From NCBI RefSeq assembly GCF_047948215.1, contig NC_134456.1, forward strand, positions 83,964,515 to 84,028,514: 64,000 nt of DNA. Direction: 5' to 3'. The position numbers were made by a program, and so were the translations under genes. The notes under the pieces are model-generated. The model was given only the letters and a program-made list of their open reading frames with translations, ran no database searches and was not told where the DNA came from. Position 1 is the stretch's first letter. The number at the start of each line of letters is the position of its first letter. The stretch comes from Lycorma delicatula (lineage: Eukaryota > Arthropoda > Insecta > Hemiptera > Fulgoridae). Below are positions 26,301 to 38,300 of the stretch, piece after piece.

Positions 26301-29300
26301 ATTTTCCAGAATGTTCTGTAGAATGGAGTTTTCCCATTCTAGAAATTTCTAGAACGTTTTAGAGAAAAAAATGTACTTTTTCAAATCAGATTAGTAAATT
26401 CTACAATAGTCCAAAATTTTCTAGAACACTGCAAATTTTAGAACATTTTTTAAGAAATCTATTAACATTCTGAAGCACTGAATGTTTTTCCACCTTCAGT
26501 TGTTTTAATTAACTAGAAATGTCCACAGATTAAAAATTTGTCACATGATCTACTACAATATATGGGTCAAAAAACAAAATGCATGGATTATGTTGTTTAA
26601 AAGCTGCCCTTTCCACCTACTATAAAACTACAAAGCCTGAGAAGGTATACCTGAGATATAAGCCTTCCAAGATGAGCCAAAAATCATGATAAAGAATTTT
26701 TGACCAAATTTGGTGATGGATTTCTCCTGATAGATTCCAATTGCTTTGAAACAGCAGGATGCTAAACATAATTATTTATTTTTTCAAATTACAGAGTCTC
26801 ATTCCGATAAAAGAATTAGATAAGGAAATACATAAGCTCAAACTTTGACTTCCAAAATGTTGCGACAAATTTTTGGCTATCTGCTATATCTCAAAACTAG
26901 GTTCCACAAAAGAAACTTCTGACTAACATATTCGGATGTAGCATAAAAAGTTAACAAACAGTACCAAAATTTGAATCTATATCTTTATTATTGCTATAGA
27001 AATTGTTAAATATAACAATTTTTACATGTAGCTAGCTATATACAGGTGATTCAAAGAAAGGGGAAATTAAAAAAAATTAAATAATGTTAATGAAAAATTT
27101 TTTTTAGAAAATGAATTTTATTTCATGTAATTGTACAAATGTTGCCATTTTAGGATACATACATTTTAGTTTATTTTTTAAAGATGACATCTTGCAGGTC
27201 TCTTCTACGGAAACACTCACGAAGTCTCTTCGTTAGATTGTTCATGGTTTGACGTAACATCTCAACTGGAATTTCCACAATTGCTTCTCGAATCATTGCC
27301 TTCAGTTCTTCCGTTGTAGCAGGTCTACTGTAGAACACTTTGCTTTTAAGGTGACCCCACAAAAAGTAATCGCAAGCTGAGAGATCAGGCGATCTGGGAG
27401 GCCATCTAATGTCACCATTTTGTGAAATGACATGCTGTCCAAACAATCGGCGTACAGCTGTCATCGATATTCGTGCAGTATGTGACGTTGCTCCATCTTG
27501 TTGAAACCAGGCTGTGTTATGAATTGGTGGAAATCTCTTTTGTTGTTCTACAATAAAGGTTTCAAGCATGGCTACCTAATGAGCCGACGTCACTGTAATC
27601 CTCAAAATTAGATATCCATGTTTTAATTACATGTGCTGATGGAACACGGTCGTGCCGTCCCAGATTAAAATGACGGCGATATTCTCTACACGCTCCCTCC
27701 ACACTGTCATTGTTTTTGTAAAACGCTTTGACAGCAAATGCACGTTGCGCACCACTCCAAGGATCCATGACAACTAAATGGCAGGTTATGTTAGAGAGGC
27801 TGGCGCCACTAATCAAGTGGTACCAATCGCCCACGGCTACAACACAACTTTCAAAATTTCCCGTTTCTTTGAATCACTCTGTATAAGTAAGTACCCTTTT
27901 TTTAAGAGGCCACAAAAAGTCAGCCACAGCAGATAAAGAGCTGAAATTATTAATTGGAGATGGTCAACTGGGGACAATCTTCAAAACTGGACCACTTGAC
28001 ATGGAATGACCCTAATATTAATGTCTACCGATATTTTAATTTTTAACTGATGAATAACCTAATCGCAAAAAAAATTGCATAATAGATAGATTGCATAAAA
28101 CCAATGTATTCATGCGTGTACATACAATGATATAAATAGATAAATTAGCAATGTTATCTAATAAAAAAATAAAATACTTCTTTCATTTAAGTTCAACTGC
28201 TAATTTATACAACACAGGGTATTTTCTGTAGCAAAATTATGGCAAAGAAAGAATTAGAAAGGTCAGTAATAATAAACCGATGTCAGCAATTTGTCAAGGA
28301 TTGATAATTTCTCAAATAAGTAGTTTTGACAAATAGGTTTAACTTCATCTATTTGACTGTAATTGCAGTCAATTTGTTAAAAAAAATATTCTTTATAATT
28401 AATAATGACCAACTAAATGTTTGATTTTTTGTTATTGTCAGCACTACTGGGCAGCAGTAAATTATAGTAAACAGCAAATTAATTAATTCTAATTATTAGC
28501 ACTACTGAAGAAATAGTACATCGGTTTTAACCTTTTAATCCCTACAAACATTCCAGTGCGTTGGTGCCCAATTGTCTCTACATGGCAACACATGTACCAG
28601 TATGTTGTGATCTTATTTACTATGTCCATACATGAAAATTCATTCTGTTAATACTAGTAATGCACTATGTTATGAATTTAAGGTACTTTTTTCAATTTAC
28701 AAACAGTAATACATTCAGAAGGCTGTGTTTTTTGTTACTCTTTTGAATCTTTTGAATTGAGTTTTGACAAATAGGTTTAACTTCATCTATTTGACTGTAA
28801 TTGCAGTCAATTTGTTAAAAAAAATATTCTTTGTAATTAATAATGACCAACTAAATGTTTGATTTTTTGTTATTGTCAGCACTACTGGGCAGCAGTAAAT
28901 TATAGTAAACAGCAAATTAATTAATTCTAATTATTAGCACTACTGAAGAAATAGTACATCGGTTTTAACCTTTTAATCCCTACAAACATTCCAGTGCGTT
29001 GGTGCCCAATTGTCTCTACATGGCGACACATGTACCAGTATGTTGTGATCTTATTTACTATGTCCATACATGAAAATTCATTCTGTTAATACTAGTAATG
29101 CACTATGTTATGAATTTAAGGTACTTTTTTCAATTTACAAACAGTAATACATTCAGAAGGCTGTGTTTTTTGTTACTCTTTTGAATCGTATTCACCTTGT
29201 TATCTGAGAAAAACATTTTGATTATGTATGTTATTTTTAAGGATAGTGTGATACTATATTATTTAGCCTGAATGATAATGACAGTTCTGATACTGTTGAA

Positions 29301-32300
29301 AACAAAGTAGCTGTTATTCTGGTTACATTTTACAGGCAGCAAATATGTTTAGTAGGCCTACGTATAATTTTATTTTATGCTCATAACATAAAGAAAACAG
29401 TTAATAGTAAGTGTACCTGTACAAAAATATTTTTCTTATCAGTACAACATTAATTTATAATTAGGGATTCCACCCCCTTGGATTATTTGCAACCTTTTGA
29501 ACAATTATTTAATAACATGCAGGCCCTAACTAAGTTAAAAACCAGTACAAATCAGTTGTTGTTAGTGCAAATAACACGTTTTAAAAAGTATTATTAGGGG
29601 GAAAAAAACTCAAGCTGTAGGCACAGTTCATTTTTTTAGGGATTAAAAGGTTAATACGCTGGCTCAGTTGTGTTCAAAACTGATTCAAAGTAACATACAC
29701 TCATAAAATGTCTGTCTTACTGAGTGTATGTAATGTTACTGAAATTAGGTTATAAGTATTTTAAAGCGTCATTCATGTTATAAATACATTTTTATACGTA
29801 GTCTTATATTTATTTTTCTTTGTTCAAGCAATTCAATATAATAAAATATTTTAATTGCCTGAAAAAAGTAAAGAAAATTTGAAATAGTTTTACGTAAGAA
29901 ATTTTTATTCATAAATTCAATAAATGAAAATCAACTTTATGTTTATAATAGCAAAACACATTACAAAAAATGTAAAAATAAATAATAAATCTTAATGAAA
30001 TATATAGGATATATTACTTACTTTCTTTTTTTCAACATTCCGTAATGGAACAGTATCACTATCATCAACTGGACCAAGAGACTTAGCATTATCATTTACA
30101 TTACATTTTTCGTTTTCATTACACTTTTCATTTTCATGTTTATTTAAATTTAATTCATTTTTAGTTTTTACTTTACCTATATTTGCAAGTATTTTTTCAC
30201 TTTTACTGAAGTCATATTTTCTTTTTCTTAAATCTATTTGGACAGGTTTTGTTAAATGATTTTTCGTATGTAATAAGTTATTTGCTTCCCACTTCTCCTC
30301 AATAGTTTTATTAACAATGCTCAGTCCTTCTTCATTTATGTGGTCTGAACCGAACCTGTAACAACATGCAAATGTATTAGTTTGTTAATATAATGTTCAA
30401 TATGTTCATCATCATGAAAGGTATTTTGGTGAATAAGATTTCAAAAGAAATGATTTTACTATAAAATGTAAGACAAATTTTTATAAATAGAAAAATACAA
30501 AGCCAAATATGTAAACTTATATTTTCATTTACTTATTAAATATCACAAAAAATCACAGCCTGCTTATTATTAAATATTAGTTCCATTTAACAAATATACA
30601 TCAACTACAACACCAAATCACAAATAAAAATATTTCATATCAATTAAGAATTTCATAAATTACATCAGCCAATTCAACTAATAGATCATATGTGAGCCAT
30701 ATGATAAACAAATATACAATTTCTGAGGAAAATTCTGCTTTTCAATATTTCAACATTCTTTTGTAATTGTTATTTTAACCCTCCACATAATACAGTGTAG
30801 CCAAGGATTTTATCATGGAATTTTTGTCTTGCTAACTTATAACTTATAAAAACAAAATTCTAAGCAAATACCTTATAACACTTTCTAAAAATTAAGAAAA
30901 CTTTTTAAAATAAAATTTTAAATACTATATAAGACAATAATGGTTTTAATATAAAAACAAAACATTAAGTAATATAATGCAGATATAAAATAATTGCATC
31001 TACAATACTGATGTACTACCTACTTACTGATACTACTCTTGTAAAACATTAGAGGAAATTGACAGGTTGTAAGAAGACACATATGAGGTCTGTTCAGAAA
31101 ATAACTGAACATTTTTAATTATGCGCCGATAGAGATATTTAGTGACATTTTGTTCCGTATAACCTGCTAACCTCCTCTGTAACCACATGTTCTTGGATCA
31201 TTGATATCTTATTTATTTTTTGTGTTATTGTTATTTGAGTACAACCTGTTTAAGTGTTAGTAGCGATTTTTGGGAGCAACAATATAACATAAAATTTTGC
31301 ACGAGACTGAGGAAAACTTTCACAGAGACATTTCAACTTTTGAAACAAGCTTACAGAGATGATGCACTGGGTCATACGTAACATTATGAATGGTTTTCAT
31401 GATCTAAAAGATGACCCTTGACCAGGAAGACCTTTGACTTCCACTGATGACACCTGTGTTCAGAAAATCACGATCTGGTGCATGCAAATTGCCAATTGAC
31501 TGTCAGAGAACTTGCAGATGAGGTTAGCATCTCAAGTTGAACATTCCATGACATTTTGACTGTAATACCGATCATGCATCGAGTTGCAGCAAAGTTTGTT
31601 CGTTCCTCATCTGATGTTTGAACAGCAGAAAGAACATCCAGTGGACATTTGTTGGAAACTTCTTGATAAGCCGATGACAATGAAATATTCATGCAAAGAT
31701 CATAACAGGAGATGAAAGCTGGATTTATGGCTATGACATTGAGATAAAAATTCAATCATCAAAAAATAGCACATTACAAAAATCACTAACGCTTTAACAC
31801 ATTGAACTCAAATAACAATAACAAAAAAACTAAACAAGATATCAACAATACAAGATCATGTGGTAACAGAGGAGGTTATGCAGAACACAATGCTGCCACT
31901 AATGCCACAATGCAAGTCACTAATATCTCTACTGGTGTGTAATTAAAAATGTTCAGTTATTCTCTGAACAGACCTCCTATACCACAAAATATGATTTAAT
32001 TCAACCAACAGACTGTCCAGGTCTCTTCCCCAATCATACTTCTGCATAAGATCTAACTTCTTTACTTAGGAGAAACAATAATGAAGTGCAGGACCAACAG
32101 CAAACTACTAAAATAATATTTTACTCCAATGCTAAAATAAAAAGCAGAACATCTTAATTAAACTGATTAATATATGAATCATAATGAGTTTTAGAAACAT
32201 ACCTGCAAGTAATACCTCTTGGACAAAAACCTCTCACAGAAAATACAGGACATGTGGAAGAAATATCAGGAGGCTTTTTGGAAATGTAATCTTTAATGTC

Positions 32301-35300
32301 ATGCAAATAAATGCATTTTTCTAATGGACATCTATTATCTCCCTTCAGTAAATGTGAACATAGAAGTGTTTCTCTATCTTGAAAAAATGTACGACCACGA
32401 TTTTTATTTTGTCCTGAAAATTAAAAAGATAATCTAAAAATAAACATTTATTACATACAAGTAAAATTTATTATTATTCATAATATAAACAAAGTAACGG
32501 ATGTACATTAGGAAAATGTAATGATAAAATTAAAAAAAATAAATATTGTTATAAACATAGGTGAGAAAATATTTTGTTTTCAAATTTACAAATGTTGAAA
32601 AATTTAACTAAAATGTAAGTGTAAAACATGACTACAGATTCAAATTTTAAATATGCTAATGTTATAAGATAAACTAACACCAATTAAAAAAAGAAATTTG
32701 CTACCAAAGTTAATTAGCTACTGTAACTTATTTAGTTAATTTTAATAACACTTCCAAAAATCCATAATTTCTAATTCTTCTCAATAAAAATTCTCCTCAA
32801 CAAGTCTATACTAAAAAAAAAGATCTTAAAAGGCCTAATTTAACCTTTGATCAACTATGCATGCAATACCTCAATTAACTATAAAATTCTCAAAAACTTA
32901 ACTCCTACTATAAAATCAGAAAATAAAATTCCCATTTGGCTTAATCCAGTTGAAGTGTCTCAAAAATATACGCTGGTTGCTTGACCAATTAAAAAAAAAT
33001 TGAAACTTACCCACTTGTTTCCTACATTTTCAGGTCCTTAAAACTATTTCTTTTAGATTTTTATTTAAGCAGTTTTCCTGTACATAAAAAAATTACTAAA
33101 ACAAAATTTTGAATAGGCCATTTTAATAAATAATAAATTAAAAAGGCATCTTCACATTCAAAATTTGATGTAAATAATTAACAAATTAATATTTGATAGC
33201 CTGTAATCAAAATCATCTAATTATAAAGTTCTCTGTATTGTGTTTGAATTGCTTTGCAGCAGAATACAATGCATAGTTACCGAAGTCTTAAATTCATTAA
33301 TCAATATTCATAACAATTTTTGTTATGAGTTTGTCAACATTAAGGCTCTAACTCTAGATCATAAAAATTAAAATTTCAGTAATTATAATTAGTACTAACC
33401 TCTTAATTTTTCTTTTTTTTTCGATTTCCTTCTTTTAGGAGCAGGTTCATCCTCTTTTACAATTTCTAATTTCCTTTTAGAGTCTTTGGATATATGCTCA
33501 TTCTCAGTCGTTTCAATAATTTCTAATTTCTTCTTATCACTATCTCTTATGCATTCTACAGTTAAAACACGTTTATGATCAGTAATAATATACCTAAAAA
33601 ACAATCATGAAATTTAACTTTAACAGGTGTTCAAGAGAGTTTCATCACATCAGGAATACATGGCATTTAAAAAGTTGTACTACACTTAACAATTTAAATC
33701 GAAAAATAATTCTTAGCACATCATTTGCAAAATCTACTACATAGAATGAAAAGTATTGTAGTGGTAGGATCGGGAACAGAAGCTTCTGTAAATTTTAAAG
33801 AGAAATTTGGAAACATTTCTCTTTTCTTTCTCTCCCAATACTCGCATCTTCCTATCTGACGTGTGATTTTATCAGTTTAATATGGTGTATTATAATATTA
33901 TTATAGCTAGATATTTCATTTTCCACACCCATACATTACTATACTAAATTAAAATAGTAATTAAATAAAATTAGATATTTAATAACAAACTATATAGAAT
34001 TTTCTGCATTACTATATGCAGAATATGATTGTTCACTTGCATTTTTAAAGGGTTAATTTACAATTTTTATTATTAATCTTTCCTTTTTTATTTCTGGGCA
34101 CAAAATGAAGTCACGTTATCAGCACCCAACACAATATTACTATAGGAAACAACTTAACATAACACCAAACTTAAAAATTAAATAATAGTAATATAAATAA
34201 ATAAAAATCAACAATTAAAATCCGTATATTGTAATGAAAAATATTCCTCATATAGTACAGCACAGATATAAAGTGCCATCTGGTATATGCCAAATGGCAT
34301 AAATATACGAAACACATTATAGTAACAATGACATAATAGAATACTGATGCTCGGCCTTAAGAATCAGAAAAACATTTGATAACATTGTCATTATCATCAT
34401 AGGTATGTTCCCTAAAATATTTCAGAAGCTATCCCCTAATTTAAATTTCTGACACAATGCCGCATTGCAAACACAGCTACCAAGGGATTTTTGAAGTTAG
34501 TCCTAAACTTTTTGGCGGCTTCACTGGAGAGGGCAGGTTGTTTGTAGACTTCTCTTTGTGTAAGTTCAAGGAGTATTTAGACATACAGAGCTGTTTTAAC
34601 TGCTGCAGGTTTGGTCACAGAGCTAAGTTCTTGGAACATCCTGCAGTTTGTGCTTATTGTGGTGATGGACACATGCCACAGTGTCCAAAGAAGTCTGAGG
34701 GTCCGACTTGTGTTAATTGCAAACGTCTTTGGAAGTATCATATGCACTCTGTGAACAGTAAAGATTGTGTGTGTTATCAGAGAGCTCTCAATATGTACTA
34801 TAATTCTATTTCATTACATGATTAGATTGGTCAGTTGAATGCTCAGGGTGCTTACGTTAAGTTTGGAGAGATTGCATTGGAGAGGTTTGGATGTTGTTTT
34901 GTTGCAGCATCCATATATTGTGTCCAATGATCTGCCAAATTTTTCTCATTGGAAGAGGTTCTACTGTGGTTCTGGAAGCACGTCTGCTGTTTTGTGCAAA
35001 AGGGAACTTGATTGTGTCTTCATTCGACAGCTCTTAGATAATCATCATGTCATTGTCTATGTGGATGTTTATAACCTACATCTGTATGTTGTTAGTTCAT
35101 ATTTCCAGTATAGAGATCCTGCTGATCATCATCTTGAGGTCTTGGATAAAATCCTATGATTCTCTGGCACTGATCTAATCCTTATAGGTGCAGATTAGAA
35201 TGCTAAGTCACTCTTGTAGCATAGCGGTTTCACCGATGTTGGTGGCGAATTAATAGAGGGCTTTTTAGCCCAGCATGATCTACAGGTACATAATATACCT

Positions 35301-38300
35301 GGTGAGTTACCCATCTACATAGGTATAACAGAGCAACGTCGATTGTTTGGTGAAAACAAACATTGATGTTACCATTGGTAGGTTTATCCCTACCAATGTT
35401 TGTAATCGGAAGATAGCTGATGATTGCTCATGTGATCATCAATTGATTGTCTGAGACTGCTAGTGGCTTGAGTGAGTGCTACTGATACAATGTTCCAGTT
35501 CAGCAGGGTCGTTTCATGCACAGGTGTGCAGACTGGAAGAAATTTGTTGATTTACTTTCAACCAGGCAATGCGTTTTGGATCACAGTCTGAATGTCTTGG
35601 ATTTGGAAGATCTGGCAGTTGGTTTATCATCGGCTTTTCTTGATGCCGCTGAGTGTTCAATTGCCCAAAGTTCAGTCGAGAGAGGATTGCATCATGGTGG
35701 AATAGGAAGCTGTCCAGCATGAAGAAGGTGGTTTGTCATTTGCAGAGAGCTTCTCAACATGAGGGTGATCTAGAACGATAGGGAGTCATTGTTGCTAAAT
35801 ACAGGACCCTGAGATGTCATTACTATCATAAAATTTGGATTGCAAAAATGGACTACTGGCCTTCCTTTGTTCATGAGCAAGGGAACAGGGATCCCTGGGG
35901 CGTAGTATATAGGGTCGTGGGACACAAACAACAAAAGGATGCTCTTCTGTCTGCTTTCTTAACCAGGTTTTGTGTAATTTTGAATACTTCTGAGATTTTA
36001 CACAAGTTACTAGACTATTTACTGCCTGATGATAGTGAAGCATACCATCTGCAGGTGTGGCAATAGGTAGCGTCTCGGCCTTTCATCGGGAGGTCCTGGG
36101 TTTGAATCCCAGTCAGGCATGGCATTTTGACACGCTACAAATTGTCAATTACTTATAGGTGCATACTCAATTGTCATTCATCTCATCCTCTGAAGTAATT
36201 CATAACACTGATCCCATAGGTTAAAAAAAAAAAAAGAGAGAGGGTGTGGCGAGAGATCGCTTGGTTCTGCGGTGGTGCAGTGTCCTTGGAGATTACAGAT
36301 AGTCTCAGGTGTGTTAAGCTATTTGTAGTTTAGGTAGGGGTAAGGCTCCAGGCTTTGATGGAATAACGGCAGAGCTTCTAGTTCACGCAGTTGGAGTGAG
36401 TGTGAGAGTTGTCACTCGTGTATTTAATAAATTGTTGTTTGGAGGATACTTTCCTGTGTGTTAGAGTAGGGGATTGTGAAATTGTTGTTTAAAGGTGGCG
36501 ACAAGGATCCTGCTGTTAGTTCATCATATAGGCGTCTGACGTTACTTCTGGTTATTGGCAGCCTTTGAAAAGGTTCTGTATGTGCATATAAATGAGAGGT
36601 TAACCTCGCAAAGATTGTTGATGAAGAATCAGTATGGGTTTTGTCCCAGAAAGGGTACTGAAGAAGCCATACTTTGTGTGATGAATATGGTAACAACCAG
36701 TCAGACGAAATATGTCCTGGGGATTCTCATGGACATTTTCAAAGCATTTAATAATCTATAGTGTCCTTCTGCTAGTTACAAACTCCAAAAAAGAGAATGT
36801 ACTATGAGTGAATTGCAAGTTATGCAAAGTTACTTCAGTTATCGAGATGTGCTATTCCACGAGGGTAGCTATGAGGTTGGCAAGACGTTGTCTAAGGGAT
36901 ATCCCCAGGGCAGCATGTTAGGTCTGTTACTGTGGGTGATAGAGTTTGATTCTCTCCTGCAGCTACGGTTGACCAGCAGGTGTTGCATTGTGGCTTATGC
37001 TGATTGAAGGAAGGTTGCAAAGGGAAGTTGAATTCCGAGCCACTCGGGCTTGCAGGATGCTTGAGCTGTGGGGTCATCAACACAAGATGACATTTAGCCT
37101 GAAAAAGACCACAATGATGCTCCTCAAAGGTCGTTTGGCAGTGAGTCGGCATGTCAGTGTTTTGATGACAGGCCAGGGTATAAAGTATGTTCAAGGTCAG
37201 AAGTGCCTCGGAATGTTTCTTGATGAGAAACTGCAATTTAAGAAGCATGAGCATTCTACATAAAGGCGTGTGTGAGCCTATTCTGCTATACGCCGTGCCT
37301 GTTTGGGCAGATAGGATAAAATATAAAAGTTATCGATTCATATTTTAAGGGCTCAATGCCTAATATTGTTAATGGTAATGGGTGGTTACTGTACTATTTC
37401 ACAGGAGGCAGTCTCAGTGATTGCAGGCGTGAAACTGATAAAACTTGATTGCATCTGAGAAGCAGCAATGGTATGTTGCTAAGAAGTCCGGTGAGTTGAC
37501 TTCGGATAAAGTTCAAGAAATTGAATAACACGGCAATGCCTTGTGGCAGGCCAGATGGGATGAGACAGATGGTGAGCGTTACATGCATTATCTCTCTCCA
37601 AATGTTGGTTTGCAAAATACATCTTGGGTGCACTCTAATAAATGTATGATGCAATTTCTTTCCAGCCGTCATGCTTTTACGGACAGACTGCAGAAATTCG
37701 GCCTGGTAGATTCTGGGATGTGTCCTCAGAGTGGACAATTGAACGATACCTACCACGTTCTATATGAGTGGTTGAAGTACAAGTTAATGCATTAACAAGT
37801 TTAAAGAGCATCTGTCGAGTTGATCTTATCAGGTTGGCACTTGATCTCCATGTAAACTGGAGGATCCACGCCGAATGGACAATAGTGGAGAGTTTTACAG
37901 TGTACTTAGCAAAGGAAAGGATTGCTGAGGGGATCTAGAGCTCTGCTTGGATTTCTCTTGTATTCTGATTTTGTTGATGCTTTGATTTATAAATTATGTT
38001 TTTGTTGTTGTTTTTTGTTCTTTGTTATGTTTTGTTTCAATGTTACTTTGTTATTATTGTTCTATGTAATATTTTTATGTTTCGTGTTGTGTGTTGAACT
38101 CACTTTTACCTTCTACAGATAGGTAGTTCAATTCCTTTGATCAGTTAGGTCCTTTCAGTCTTACTTAAAACTAGGTGAGATGCATTTTGTTTTGAGTTCA
38201 TTAAATAGTAGTACACTGATGGAAATGTCACTCGTGACATTCACATTGGTAGCATCCTGGCTGAGGCAGACTGGAATATGTCTAAAGCTGAAGTTTCAAA

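Larger units (their letters stand above)
22613..28012 (-). mobile_element. 5.4 kb DNA transposon with about 0.6 kb terminal inverted repeats
   Basis: The ends GGGTCATTCCATATTAAGTG (22613) and, on the minus strand, GGGTCATTCCATGTCAAGTG (28012) are inverted. Similarity continues about 600 bp inward on both sides (to roughly 23250 and from 26560), with the right arm split by a smaller transposon. The minus strand between about 24000 and 26160 carries a broken protein gene. The whole element lies in DUS3L intron 4. No clear target duplication is seen next to the ends (flanks ATTAAC and TAATATTAAT). The superfamily is not identified. Confidence 0.8.

Noticed and set aside
36062..36120. tRNA gene
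   Set aside because: A- and B-box-like sequences are present but the stems do not pair fully, and the segment continues into a SINE body and poly(A). The same applies to 7490-7575, 43130-43210 and 49428-49495.
35514..37756. Several overlapping minus-strand open frames
   Set aside because: They lie antisense to the LINE endonuclease and reverse transcriptase and are chance frames.
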